Assembly (NCBI RefSeq): GCF_009742725.1
Contig: NZ_WPHG01000001.1
Coordinates: 470,001-534,000 of the forward strand
DNA length: 64,000 nucleotides
Reading direction: 5' to 3'
Origin: Nitratireductor arenosus
GTDB taxonomy: Bacteria; Pseudomonadota; Alphaproteobacteria; Rhizobiales; Rhizobiaceae
Shown here: positions 30,322-38,615 of the stretch, one piece after another
Layout of the letters: each line of letters opens with the position of its first letter
Numbering within the stretch: the stretch's first letter is position 1
Translations under genes and position numbers: made by a program
Notes under the pieces: model-generated
Seen by the model: the letters and a program-made list of their open reading frames with translations, nothing else
Databases searched by the model: none
What the model was told of the DNA's origin: nothing

Positions 30322-30879
30322 CTACGGCTCCAGTTCGACGTCCCAGTAAAGATAATCCATCCAGCTTTCGTGCAGATGGTTGGGCGGAAACAACCGTCCG
30401 TTGTTGTGCAAATCGTGAACCGTCGGCTGGAAAGGGGTCTGGGTCGGCCACATGCGCGCCTGCGACGGCATCATGCCGCCCTTTCTCAGGTTGCAGGGCG
30501 AGCATGCCGCGACCACGTTTTCCCAGGTCGTAGCCCCGCCGCAGCGGCGCGGCACGACATGGTCGAAAGTCAGCTCCTCGCGCGCGCCGCAATACTGGCA
30601 CTGAAAACGGTCGCGCAGGAAGACGTTGAACCGGGTAAAGGCGGGATGGCGCGAAGGTTTTACATAGGCTTTGAGGCATACCACGCTCGGCACCCGCATC
30701 GAGAACGAAGGCGATGAGACGGCATGTTCGTACTCGGCGACGATGTTGACCCGGTCGAGGAACACCGCCTTGATAGCGTCCTGCCACGACCACAGCGACA
30801 GGGGAAAGTAGCTGAGCGGGCGGTAGTCGGCGTTAAGCACCAGGGCCGGCAGACTGTCCGGCGACACCGAAATCGTCAC
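30322..30879 (-). CDS. HNH endonuclease family protein
   Basis: The 185-residue protein has an N-terminal LVLNADYRPLSYFPLSLWSWQDAI region and a zinc-binding HNH module: CQYC (94-97), FDHVVPR with His107, WENVVAACSPCN (126-129). This small HNH protein is conserved near-universally in Alphaproteobacteria with no defined role. The GTG at 30879 is chosen because AAGGAG lies 9 bases upstream and the length then matches relatives; an ATG 18 codons earlier lacks a binding site. Confidence 0.92.
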   Translation of the reverse strand: MTISVSPDSLPALVLNADYRPLSYFPLSLWSWQDAIKAVFLDRVNIVAEYEHAVSSPSFSMRVPSVVCLKAYVKPSRHPAFTRFNVFLRDRFQCQYCGAREELTFDHVVPRRCGGATTWENVVAACSPCNLRKGGMMPSQARMWPTQTPFQPTVHDLHNNGRLFPPNHLHESWMDYLYWDVELEP

Positions 30880-30995
30880 GTCCGTCGTCTCCTTTCCTGA
30901 GGACCTGAACGGCGCGGATAATCTAAGCGACACATGTCAGGAATGTGAAGCTTCTATTGTGACAGAACTGTTGCCGGAAAGCCGCGCCAATCATC

Positions 30996-31664
30996 CTATC
31001 GCACGATAATTGCGGGTTTGACGGCTGGCGGCAGTGCATCGCGCCCCTTCATTTCGCGATAATAAGCCCAAAACAGGCGCGCCGCGACGCCGCGCCAGGG
31101 ACGCCACGATTCGGCGATTTCGGCCACAGCTCGGGTGGCAGGCCGCGGGTCGATGGCGAAAGCATGCCCCACGGCGCTTTGCAGCGCCACGTCGCCGGCC
31201 GGGAAAATGTCGGGATGGCCGGATGCGAACAGCAGGTAGACCTCGGCCGTCCACGGGCCGATGCCGTGCAGCGCCGTCATGCGCGCGATCGCCTCCTCGG
31301 CATCGAGTCGGCACACCGCGTCGAGATCGAACCCGTTTTCAGCGAACACGCCCGCGACAGCGCGCAGCGTTTTCTGCTTCGGCCGCGACAGGCCCGCCTC
31401 GCGAAAGAGGTCGTCGCTCGCGCCGCCGAGAGCCTGCGGGGTCATCGGCCGCACGAGAGCGGCGAGCCGTCCGAAGATCGCATCCGCGCTGGCGCGCGAG
31501 ACCTGTTGCGACACGACGATCGACACCAGGCTTGCAAAGCCCGGCGCTATGCGGCGCAGCGGCACCTCGCCGGCGGCCGCCCGCACGTCCCGCAGGCGCG
31601 GATCGAGGGCGCACAGCGCCTCCAGACCCGCCATGACGTCGTCCATTGAACTGATGCGGCGCAC
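30996..31664 (-). CDS. DNA-3-methyladenine glycosylase II (AlkA-like, HhH-GPD)
   Basis: The 222-residue base-excision glycosylase removes alkylated purines from DNA. The helix-hairpin-helix is LHGIGPWTAEV (132-142) and the catalytic aspartate is D158 in FPAGDVAL. The N-terminal AlkA beta domain is absent, so it matches the shorter MagIII/Mag1-like forms. The GTG at 31664 follows a GAGGGGG site; the next ATG has none. It diverges from gluQRS. Confidence 0.93.
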   Translation of the reverse strand: MRRISSMDDVMAGLEALCALDPRLRDVRAAAGEVPLRRIAPGFASLVSIVVSQQVSRASADAIFGRLAALVRPMTPQALGGASDDLFREAGLSRPKQKTLRAVAGVFAENGFDLDAVCRLDAEEAIARMTALHGIGPWTAEVYLLFASGHPDIFPAGDVALQSAVGHAFAIDPRPATRAVAEIAESWRPWRGVAARLFWAYYREMKGRDALPPAVKPAIIVR

Positions 31665-31859
31665 GGCGCTTCCCCCTCGCCAGAAGCCGAACCGCGCGCC
31701 GGCGGCCGGCTTTGGCCGCGTATCCGGCCTTCGGGGGCCTTCACGGCTTGATTGAACCACGCTGCGCACGTGGAAAAACGCCCATCGCGCCCATTCCGGT
31801 TTGACGCACGATAGTCTAGCAATCGCCATCATGTCCGTCCAACCGCCGACAAAAGCCTC

Positions 31860-32774
31860 ATGACAGTCCCGGTCTTCCGCTTCGCGCCGAGCCCGAATGG
31901 CGCGCTGCATCTGGGCCACGCCTATTCGGCGCTGCTCAATGCGGATCTGTGCGCGGCGAGCGGCGGCCGCATGCTTTTGCGCATGGAAGACATCGACACC
32001 GAGCGCTGCCGGCCCGAATATGAGGTCGCGATCCTGGCCGACCTGGCGTGGCTTGGCTTGTCGTGGGAGGAGCCGATGCGCCGTCAGTCGGACCATTTTC
32101 CCGACTATCGCGGCGCGCTCGACCGGCTGATCGACGCGGAACTGGTCTACCCCGCCTTCATGAGCCGGGGAGAAGTGCGCGCCTTCATCGCCGACGCCGA
32201 GATCGGGCACAAGCCATGGCCGCGCGATCCCGACGGCGCGCCCGTTTATCCGCCGAGCGACAAGACACTGTCACTCAGAGAGCGCCAAAGGCGCATGGCC
32301 GACGGCCAGGCCTTTTCGTGGCGTCTCGACATGCGGGCCGCGCTTGACCGGTTGTCCGCCCCGCTTGAATGGATGGAGGATGGCGGCGGACCTCACGGCG
32401 AAACCGGGCGCGTGCGCGCGGAGCCTGCGGCCTGGGGCGATGTCGTTCTGGCGCGCAAGGACAGCCCGGCGAGCTACAATCTGTGCGTGGTGGTCGACGA
32501 CGCCATCCAGGGCGTCAGCCATGTCGTGCGCGGCCGCGATCTGTTTTACGCCACCGCCGTGCACCGCCTGCTGCAGGATCTGCTTGGCCTGCCCGTCCCG
32601 GCCTATCTGCATCATGAACTCGTCCTCGACGCCGACGGCCGCAAGCTGTCGAAAAGCCGGGGCGACACGGCGTTGCGGGCCTTGCGCGCCGGCGGCGCCC
32701 GGCCGGATGATATCAGGCGGATGGTCGGCTTGCCGCACGCGGCAGGCGGAGCCCCGCTCAAATCCGGCGAATGA
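31860..32774 (+). CDS. gluQRS: Glutamyl-Q tRNA(Asp) synthetase
   Basis: The 304-residue truncated GluRS paralogue attaches glutamate to the queuosine of tRNA-Asp. It has the HIGH-type motif ALHLGH (15-20), LLRMEDIDTER, the glutamate pocket VVRGRDLFYAT and KLSKS near the C-terminus, with no anticodon-binding domain. The zinc-binding cysteines of the Escherichia coli enzyme are missing (YPAFMSRGEVR instead of a CxC stretch). Its 3' end overlaps the convergent small membrane protein gene by 17 bp. Confidence 0.95.
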   Translation: MTVPVFRFAPSPNGALHLGHAYSALLNADLCAASGGRMLLRMEDIDTERCRPEYEVAILADLAWLGLSWEEPMRRQSDHFPDYRGALDRLIDAELVYPAFMSRGEVRAFIADAEIGHKPWPRDPDGAPVYPPSDKTLSLRERQRRMADGQAFSWRLDMRAALDRLSAPLEWMEDGGGPHGETGRVRAEPAAWGDVVLARKDSPASYNLCVVVDDAIQGVSHVVRGRDLFYATAVHRLLQDLLGLPVPAYLHHELVLDADGRKLSKSRGDTALRALRAGGARPDDIRRMVGLPHAAGGAPLKSGE

Positions 32775-33045
32775 CGCCCTTGACCAGCAGAAGAAACAGC
32801 AGGATGACAAAAGCCCCGCTCAATCCGGCGAACGCCGCCTCCTGAACCTCGCGCAGGCTGATACCGTAGGCATTGACCGCGTAGATCGACGCAAAGAAGC
32901 CGCCGGTCAGCACCGCCATAGTGCCGAAGGGGCCGAAACCGTCGCGGCCGATGATGGCGTTGAGCGCCAGCGCGAAAATGAAGGAAAGAATGCACACGGC
33001 ACCAACGGCCATGAACAGCCATCCGAAACTGAGATTCCAGATCAT
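32758..33045 (-). CDS. Small three-helix membrane protein, unknown function
   Basis: The 95-residue protein has three predicted transmembrane helices (about 4-28, 40-60, 70-90) and ends in a basic KGVIRRI tail. The second loop, NAIIGRDGFGPFGTMAVLTGGF, looks conserved-type but I do not recognise a family. The ATG at 33045 has GGAG 8 bases upstream. Its 3' end overlaps gluQRS on the opposite strand by 17 bp. It is divergent from the EamA exporter gene. Confidence 0.78.
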   Translation of the reverse strand: MIWNLSFGWLFMAVGAVCILSFIFALALNAIIGRDGFGPFGTMAVLTGGFFASIYAVNAYGISLREVQEAAFAGLSGAFVILLFLLLVKGVIRRI

Positions 33046-33132
33046 CGTCCGATCTCCGTGCCCGCGCACCGCCATGCTGGATCGGTGGTATGCGGCTGGT
33101 TGAGCCTAGTCGCAATTGCTTTCGAATTGCTT

Positions 33133-33146
33133 AGGGTCAGGACCCT
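33133..33146. promoter_or_regulatory. 14-bp inverted repeat between divergent membrane-protein genes
   Basis: AGGGTC-AG-GACCCT is a perfect 6-bp dyad located 88 bp upstream of the small membrane protein ATG and just before the EamA exporter start. It could be an operator for either gene. No regulator gene is adjacent, so the assignment is tentative. Confidence 0.35.
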
Positions 33147-33160
33147 GGCGCGTAATACCG

Positions 33161-34114
33161 ATGGTCAGATCAACGGAGCCGATTCCCAAACCGGCCTTCA
33201 CCGACGAGGACAATAAATCGCCAATGCCAATTTCACGCCTCGCGCCCGCCCTGTTCGTCGTTCTTTGGGCCACCGGTTTCATCGGCGCCCGCTACGCCAT
33301 GCCCTGGTCGGAACCGTTCGGCTTCCTGGCGGTGCGCTCGGCGATCACCTTTCTGCTTCTGGCGGCGATGTTGCCTTTCCTGGAAACGGGTCGGCTGCGC
33401 CCCGGGGCCCAGGCCTGGCATTCCATGGTTGCCGGCATGCTGATGCACGGCATCTATCTCGGCGGAGTTTTCTGGGCGATCCGCAACGGTTTACCGGCGG
33501 GGCTGACAGCGCTGATCGTCGGTCTTCAGCCGCTGATCACCGCGATCATGGCCGGTGTTTTCCTGGGAGAACGGGTCATGCCCCGCCACTGGCTGGGCCT
33601 CGCCATCGGCTTCGTCGGCGTGGCGATCGTGCTCGGGCCGCGGCTCGGCGCGATCGGCGGCGGCGTTACGCCGGTCAATCTGGCGGCCGCCTTCGTCGCC
33701 GTTATCGGCATGGCCGCGGGCACGGTCTGGCAAAAGCGGTTCGTCACCAATCTCGATCTGGCGACCGGCGCGTTCTACCAATATCTCGGCGCCACGCTGT
33801 TGACGGCGCTCGTCGCCGTCGCCTTCGAGACCGGAACCTTCGTCGTCACCGGCGAACTGATCTTCGCCTTCGCCTGGCTCGTGCTGGTCCTGTCGATCGG
33901 CGCGATCTTCCTTTTGATGTATCTGTTGCGTCAGGGTGAGGTGTCGAAGGTGGCGTCGCTGTTCTACCTGGTTCCAGCGGTAACGGCCCTGCTTGCCTGG
34001 GCGCTGTTCGGCGAGGAATTGTCCCTGATCCAAATCGCGGGCATGGCGATCGCGGCGGCCGGTGTCGGGCTGGCGACGGCTCAGCCGCGAATACGCGCCC
34101 GGGCCTCGCGATAG
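33161..34114 (+). CDS. EamA/DMT family transporter
   Basis: The 317-residue (from 33161) inner-membrane protein has ten helices in two EamA repeats (LFVVLWATGFIGARYAMPWSEPF; VFLGERVMPRHWLGLAIGFVGVAIV; LFYLVPAVTALLAWALFGEELSLIQIAGMAI). It probably exports a metabolite. An alternative start at 33224 (MPISRLAPALF) would remove a 21-residue hydrophilic leader and fits family length better, but neither start has a strong binding site. Its 3' end overlaps the convergent brkB-like gene by 34 bp. Confidence 0.9.
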   Translation: MVRSTEPIPKPAFTDEDNKSPMPISRLAPALFVVLWATGFIGARYAMPWSEPFGFLAVRSAITFLLLAAMLPFLETGRLRPGAQAWHSMVAGMLMHGIYLGGVFWAIRNGLPAGLTALIVGLQPLITAIMAGVFLGERVMPRHWLGLAIGFVGVAIVLGPRLGAIGGGVTPVNLAAAFVAVIGMAAGTVWQKRFVTNLDLATGAFYQYLGATLLTALVAVAFETGTFVVTGELIFAFAWLVLVLSIGAIFLLMYLLRQGEVSKVASLFYLVPAVTALLAWALFGEELSLIQIAGMAIAAAGVGLATAQPRIRARASR

Positions 34115-34932
34115 CGACGGATGGCGGCGTTGACCTCGCCGCCCATGATGAAGATCACCGACACGATATAAAGGAAGATAACCGCGATCATGATCGAGGC
34201 AAGCCCGGCATAGGTCGACACATAGGTCGAAAACCGCTCCAGATAGGCCGCGAACAACGTCGAGCCGACCAGCCAGCCGAACAGGGTCAGGACGATGCCG
34301 GGGATCACGTCCTGGAAGCGCCGCTTGCTCGCAGGCAGCCAGAAATGAACCGCCACGAGGCCGACGACGATCACCGACGAGGCGATCACGTAACGCCACA
34401 GCGTGATGGTGCCCATATAGGGTCCGATCCACGAGAATTGCCGCTCGGCGATGCGCGCGGCCAGCGGCGCCAGCACCAGGAGCACGCTGATGGCCAGGAA
34501 ACCCATCGTCGCGATCAGCACGAAAGCGAAGCTCTGCAGGCGCCGATAGAGGAACGACCGCGTCTCCGTCACCCGATAAGCCCGGTTGAGCGAAACGCGC
34601 AACGCCTCGATGCCGTTTGAGGCGAACAGCGCCGCCGCGATCACGCTGACGGTCAGAAAGTCCCCGCGCTGGATGGTCAGCACGTTGAAGACCTCGCGGG
34701 CGATCGGTTCGGCGATCTCCTGCGGCCAGGTGTCGAAGACCAGGTGCACCGCCGTCTCGGCAAACGCGCTGGCGCCCAGAAAGCTCGCCAGCGCGGTGGC
34801 GAAGATCAGAAAGGGAAACAGCGCCATCAGCGCCGACAGCGCGAGATGGCTGGCCATCGACCAGCCGTCATCGGCGTCGAAATGGCCCACGGCGTCGTTC
34901 ATGATGCGTCGCGCGGCGACGATTCTACGCAT
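34081..34932 (-). CDS. YihY/virulence factor BrkB family membrane protein
   Basis: The 283-residue protein has six to seven helices and the family hallmarks ASHLALSALMALFPFLIF, SLNRAYRVTETRSFLYRRLQ and LFAAYLERFSTYVSTYAGLASIMIAVIFLYIVSVIFIMGGEVNA. It was once annotated as ribonuclease BN, which is wrong for this family; the true role is unknown. The product is expected in the inner membrane. Confidence 0.93.
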   Translation of the reverse strand: MRRIVAARRIMNDAVGHFDADDGWSMASHLALSALMALFPFLIFATALASFLGASAFAETAVHLVFDTWPQEIAEPIAREVFNVLTIQRGDFLTVSVIAAALFASNGIEALRVSLNRAYRVTETRSFLYRRLQSFAFVLIATMGFLAISVLLVLAPLAARIAERQFSWIGPYMGTITLWRYVIASSVIVVGLVAVHFWLPASKRRFQDVIPGIVLTLFGWLVGSTLFAAYLERFSTYVSTYAGLASIMIAVIFLYIVSVIFIMGGEVNAAIRRYREARARIRG

Positions 34933-35027
34933 AAATCCTTCCCGCGATTGTTTCCCGCCCCCGAATATGTGAAGCCTCCGACGCTATTGGCAAGCCGTGT
35001 TTGTCGCCACAAGAGGATGAAAGCCGG

Positions 35028-35861
35028 ATGGAGGACGCGCGCGCGATCATCGTGACCGGGGCCTCGAGCGGCATTGGCGCCCATTGCGCGGCCGCGCTCG
35101 CGAGGCGCGGCTGGCGGGTTTTCGCCACCGCGCGCAAGCCGGCCGATATCGCGGCTCTCGAAGCGGCCGGCATCGAGGCGTTCTACCTCGACTACCGCCA
35201 ACCCGATTCGATCGCGGCCCTGGCCGAAGCCGTTTCCGATAGAACCGGCGGACGGATCGATGCGTTGTTCAACAACGGCGCCTACGCCCAGCCCGGCGCC
35301 GTCGAGGACCTTCCCGTGGAGGCGCTGCGCGAGCAGTTCGAGGCCAATTTTTTCGGCTGGCACGATCTCACGCGGCGCCTGGTGCCGGCGATGCGGCGGC
35401 AGGGCCGGGGCCGGATCGTCCATTGCTCCTCGATCCTCGGTCTGGTGCCGGCTTCCTATCGCGGCGCCTATGTCGCGTCCAAATACGCGCTCGAGGGGCT
35501 GATGCTGTGTCTGCGCGCCGAACTTGCCGGCTCCGGCATCCATGTCTCGCTGATCGAGCCCGGCCCGATTCGCTCGCGCTTCGCCACCACCGCGCTGGGC
35601 TGGTTCGAAAAAAACATCGCTGTGGAAAACTCGCCGCATCGCGGCGCCTACCAGGCACAACTCGCCCGCATGCGCGCCGGCGGCACGCGTTCGCGCTTCA
35701 AGCTGGAGCCGGACGCGGTGATGGCCGTTCTGGCGCACGCGCTCGACAGCCCGCGCCCGAAACCGCATTATCCGGTCACACTGCCGGCCAGAACCGGACT
35801 GCTGTTGAAGCGACTCCTGCCCGCCTCCTTGTTTTACCGCGTCGTGGCGAGCCAATCTTAG
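35028..35861 (+). CDS. SDR family NAD(P)-dependent oxidoreductase
   Basis: The 277-residue classical short-chain dehydrogenase has TGASSGIG for the cofactor, NNGA (NNAG-like) in the central strand, catalytic Ser in CSSILGLVP and YxxxK as YVASKYALEG. An Arg in FATARKP after strand 2 suggests NADPH. A C-terminal extension (YPVTLPARTGLLLKRLLPASLFYRVVAS) may associate with membrane. The ATG at 35028 is preferred over a TTG nine codons earlier. The substrate is unknown; relatives include sterol/retinol-type dehydrogenases. Confidence 0.92.
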   Translation: MEDARAIIVTGASSGIGAHCAAALARRGWRVFATARKPADIAALEAAGIEAFYLDYRQPDSIAALAEAVSDRTGGRIDALFNNGAYAQPGAVEDLPVEALREQFEANFFGWHDLTRRLVPAMRRQGRGRIVHCSSILGLVPASYRGAYVASKYALEGLMLCLRAELAGSGIHVSLIEPGPIRSRFATTALGWFEKNIAVENSPHRGAYQAQLARMRAGGTRSRFKLEPDAVMAVLAHALDSPRPKPHYPVTLPARTGLLLKRLLPASLFYRVVASQS

Positions 35862-35900
35862 GCCCTCGGGCCGCACCGCCGACCTTTCGGAGAAACGATC

Positions 35901-36092
35901 ATGTCTTCCGTCTTCAACGTTCTGGCCATCGTCTTCATGGTCGCGGTCGCCTTCGTGCTTCTGCGCGGCCTGATCAATATGATGCGCGGAGGGTCGGGCA
36001 GCACTTCCAACAAGCTGATGCAGGCACGCGTGATCCTGCAGTTCATAGCGCTCGTGTTCATCGTGCTCGCGCTCTATTTCAGCCGCGGCTGA
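35901..36092 (+). CDS. HIG1-domain (twin transmembrane) small protein
   Basis: The 63-residue protein has two helices (about 4-24 and 40-60) joined by a short loop with a GGSGSTSNKLMQARVILQ segment, matching the hypoxia-induced protein conserved region found in small alphaproteobacterial proteins and mitochondrial HIG1 (Rcf1). Mitochondrial relatives associate with cytochrome oxidase; whether the bacterial protein does so is inference. CGGAGAAACGATC gives a good ribosome site. The adenosyltransferase follows 57 bp later. Confidence 0.88.
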   Translation: MSSVFNVLAIVFMVAVAFVLLRGLINMMRGGSGSTSNKLMQARVILQFIALVFIVLALYFSRG

Positions 36093-36149
36093 GCCCGGCG
36101 CCGATCACCAAAACCCGTCGTCCGACGACAAGGAAAGAGCGCAACGAAC

Positions 36150-36731
36150 ATGGTCAAACTCAACAAGATCTACACCCGCACCGGCGACGACGGCACGACC
36201 GGGCTGGTAGCCGGCACGCGCCGGCCGAAATCCGATCCGCGTATCGAGGCCTTCGGCACGGTCGACGAGGCCAATGCCTGCGTCGGCCTCGCCCGCCTCC
36301 ACATCGGGCAGGATGGCGCCGACATCGACGTCATGCTGGCCCGCGTCCAAAACGATCTGTTCGATCTCGGCGCCGACCTGGCAACACCCGACACCGGTGC
36401 GAAGGCCGACTTCGAGCCCTTGCGCATCGTCGCCTCCCAGGTGACGCGCCTCGAAACCGAGATCGACGGCCTGAATGCCGCGCTCGCGCCGCTGCGTTCC
36501 TTCATCCTGCCCGGCGGCGCGCCGGCGGCCGCCCATCTGCATTTGGCCCGCACCGTCGCCCGTCGGGCCGAACGGCTGATGGTGGCGCTATCGTCGGTGC
36601 CTGGCGAGACCGTCAGCCCCGAGGCGTTGCGCTACATCAACCGGCTGTCCGACTTTCTGTTCGTGGCCGCCCGCGCGGTCAATGACAATGGCGCAACCGA
36701 CGTGTTATGGGTTCCCGGGGCAAATCGTTGA
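36150..36731 (+). CDS. Cob(I)alamin adenosyltransferase, PduO type
   Basis: The 193-residue enzyme converts cob(I)alamin to adenosylcobalamin using ATP. The ATP site TRTGDDGTTGLVAG is at 8-21; RIEAFGTVDEANACVG and RYINRLSDFLFVAARAVN are family hallmarks. It follows the HIG1-like gene and its end is 16 bp before the rhomboid start. No cobalamin biosynthesis genes or riboswitch are nearby, so it is likely the general repair/assimilation enzyme. Confidence 0.95.
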   Translation: MVKLNKIYTRTGDDGTTGLVAGTRRPKSDPRIEAFGTVDEANACVGLARLHIGQDGADIDVMLARVQNDLFDLGADLATPDTGAKADFEPLRIVASQVTRLETEIDGLNAALAPLRSFILPGGAPAAAHLHLARTVARRAERLMVALSSVPGETVSPEALRYINRLSDFLFVAARAVNDNGATDVLWVPGANR

Positions 36732-36747
36732 CGGTGGGGGGCCGGCG

Positions 36748-37515
36748 ATGTTCATTCCGCTGCACGACGCCAACAGCCTGAAACATATCAAGCTTCAATA
36801 TGTCACGATCGCTCTGATCGCGATCAACGTGATCGTGTATTTCCTTACCGCGCTGTCCGACACGACCATGCATGCGGCCGCCTACGGCCTCGGCTATGTG
36901 CCGGCGGTCGTCAACGACGTCGCCGAGTTGCCACCGCAACTGGTGCTGGTGCCGGAAGACCTGACCTATCTCACCTATGCCTTCCTGCATGGCAACGTCT
37001 TCCATGTCGGCGGCAACATGCTGTTTTTGTGGGTGTTCGGCGACAATGTCGAAGACGCGCTCGGCCATTGGCGCTTCCTGCTGTTCTATCTCGCCTGCGC
37101 CGCCGCCGGCGCCTGGCTGCATGGGGCGATCGCGCCATCCTCCGAAGCGCCGCTGATCGGCGCGTCGGGCGCTGTCGCCGGCATCGTCGCCGCCTACCTG
37201 ATCCTGCATCCGCGCGTGAAAGTGTGGGTGCTGGCCTTCGGTCGCATCCCGCTGCGCATTCCCGCCTTCATCCCGCTCGTCCTGTGGGTGCTGTTCCAGT
37301 TCGCGATGCTGGTTGTGGGCGACGATTCCCAGGTGTCGTGGGGCGCTCATGTCGGCGGCATCGTCGCCGGAGCCGCGCTGGTGCTGATCATGCGCCGCCG
37401 CGGCGTCCCGCTGTTCGACCGCGCAATCGTCACGCCCGAGGCGGTCGAAACCGCCGAAACCACGGCGCCCGACGGTCCCGCCGTTACCGACAAGCCACGC
37501 TGGGGCCGGCAATGA
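36748..37515 (+). CDS. Rhomboid family intramembrane serine protease
   Basis: The 255-residue membrane protease has about six to seven helices. The catalytic dyad is Ser140 in GASGAVAG and His201 in WGAHVGG, and the oxyanion-site HGN is at 81-83, so it should be active. A short cytosolic tail rich in Thr/Ala/Asp follows. The ATG at 36748 has a G-rich site about 8 bases upstream; translation from an earlier ATG overlapping the previous gene is less likely. Substrates are unknown. Confidence 0.94.
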   Translation: MFIPLHDANSLKHIKLQYVTIALIAINVIVYFLTALSDTTMHAAAYGLGYVPAVVNDVAELPPQLVLVPEDLTYLTYAFLHGNVFHVGGNMLFLWVFGDNVEDALGHWRFLLFYLACAAAGAWLHGAIAPSSEAPLIGASGAVAGIVAAYLILHPRVKVWVLAFGRIPLRIPAFIPLVLWVLFQFAMLVVGDDSQVSWGAHVGGIVAGAALVLIMRRRGVPLFDRAIVTPEAVETAETTAPDGPAVTDKPRWGRQ

Positions 37516-37535
37516 CATACCTGTATCCCGGCAAT

Positions 37536-37553
37536 ATTGACGTGCACGTCAAT
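37536..37553. promoter_or_regulatory. 18-bp perfect palindrome upstream of etfBA, probable operator
   Basis: ATTGACGTGCACGTCAAT is a perfect 18-bp palindrome 150 bp before the etfB ATG and about 20 bp after the rhomboid stop. It lacks an adjacent U-tract, so it is unlikely to be a terminator. Its form (short A/T arms, central ACGT-like core) is like operators of MerR/TetR regulators of fatty-acid and branched-chain amino-acid oxidation, which often control etf genes. The regulator is not encoded nearby. Confidence 0.55.
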
Positions 37554-37702
37554 CGCCACTAGACCCCATGACGGCCGGTCGCCGCACCTCCATCCCGGAC
37601 CAAGCCGGTTTTTCGGGATGCGTGTCGGCATCGGACTAGCCGAGATGGCCGCGCAAATGGTAAAGGCCGCGAAATCCGATCCATCAGAAAGGTTGTGAGC
37701 GC

Positions 37703-38452
37703 ATGAAAGTCCTCGTCCCGGTCAAGCGTGTGATCGACGCGAATGTGAAGCCTCGTGTGAAGGCGGACGGTTCGGGTGTGGAATTGTCGAATGTGAAGAT
37801 GTCGATGAACCCGTTCGACGAGATTTCGGTCGAGGAGGCGCTCCGGTTGAGGGAGGCTGGCACGGTCGAGGAGATCGTGGTGATTTCCGCCGGCCCGCAG
37901 CAGGCGCAGGAGACGATCCGTACGGCGCTCGCGATGGGTGCTGACCGCGGCATCCTGGTCAAGACCGACGAGGCTCTGGAGCCGCTGGCGGTGGCCAAGC
38001 TTTTGAAGGCGATCGTCGAGGAGGAAAAGCCGGAGATCGTCATCCTTGGCAAGCAGGCGATCGACGACGATTCCAACCAGACCGGCCAGATGCTGGCGGC
38101 GCTTTTGGGCTGGAGCCAGGGCACCTTCGCCTCCAAAGTGGAGATCGCCGACGGCAAGGCGACGGTGACGCGTGAGGTCGATGGCGGGTTGCAGACGGTC
38201 GAACTGTCGCTGCCGGCGGTGGTGACGACGGATCTGCGCTTGAACCAGCCGCGCTATGCTTCCCTGCCCAACATCATGAAGGCCAAGAAGAAGCCGCTGG
38301 ACGAAAAGACGCCCGGCGATTACGGCGTCGACACCGCGCCGCGATTGAAGGTTTTGAAGACCGAGGAGCCGGCCGGCCGCAAGGCGGGCGTGAAGGTCAA
38401 GGACGTGGCCGAACTGGTCGACAAGCTGAAGAACGAAGCCGGCGTGCTGTAA
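37703..38452 (+). CDS. etfB: Electron transfer flavoprotein subunit beta
   Basis: The 249-residue AMP-binding subunit of the ETF heterodimer passes electrons from acyl-CoA and other flavin dehydrogenases to ETF-ubiquinone oxidoreductase. Family features: [34 protein letters not shown], the nucleotide-binding [27 protein letters not shown], and [20 protein letters not shown] containing the dehydrogenase recognition loop. AGAAAGG lies about 10 bases before the ATG. It is followed by etfA after 163 bp with a strong hairpin. Confidence 0.97.
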   Translation: MKVLVPVKRVIDANVKPRVKADGSGVELSNVKMSMNPFDEISVEEALRLREAGTVEEIVVISAGPQQAQETIRTALAMGADRGILVKTDEALEPLAVAKLLKAIVEEEKPEIVILGKQAIDDDSNQTGQMLAALLGWSQGTFASKVEIADGKATVTREVDGGLQTVELSLPAVVTTDLRLNQPRYASLPNIMKAKKKPLDEKTPGDYGVDTAPRLKVLKTEEPAGRKAGVKVKDVAELVDKLKNEAGVL

Positions 38453-38463
38453 TGAATTCGCTT

Positions 38464-38490
38464 GAGGCCGGCCTGCAAGCGGCCGGTCTC
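38464..38490 (+). other. Intercistronic hairpin between etfB and etfA
   Basis: A 10-bp stem (GAGGCCGGCC with GGCCGGTCTC, one G-U pair) closes a 7-base loop 11 bp after the etfB stop. No U-tract follows. It may stabilise or partly attenuate the etfB-etfA transcript. Confidence 0.5.
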
Positions 38491-38615
38491 TGTGCTTCCG
38501 GTGCTCACGTATCCAAATACGCTCCGCGCCGGTTCTCGAACCCAACCGCTTTCGCCACGGCCTGATCCGAATTCGGACCGGAGCGAGCGGGACAAGCAAG
38601 GCAAGGACGACGACG

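Noticed and set aside
36093-36149. Cobalamin riboswitch ahead of the adenosyltransferase
   Set aside because: The gap is only 57 bp, too short for the aptamer, and lacks the B12 box.
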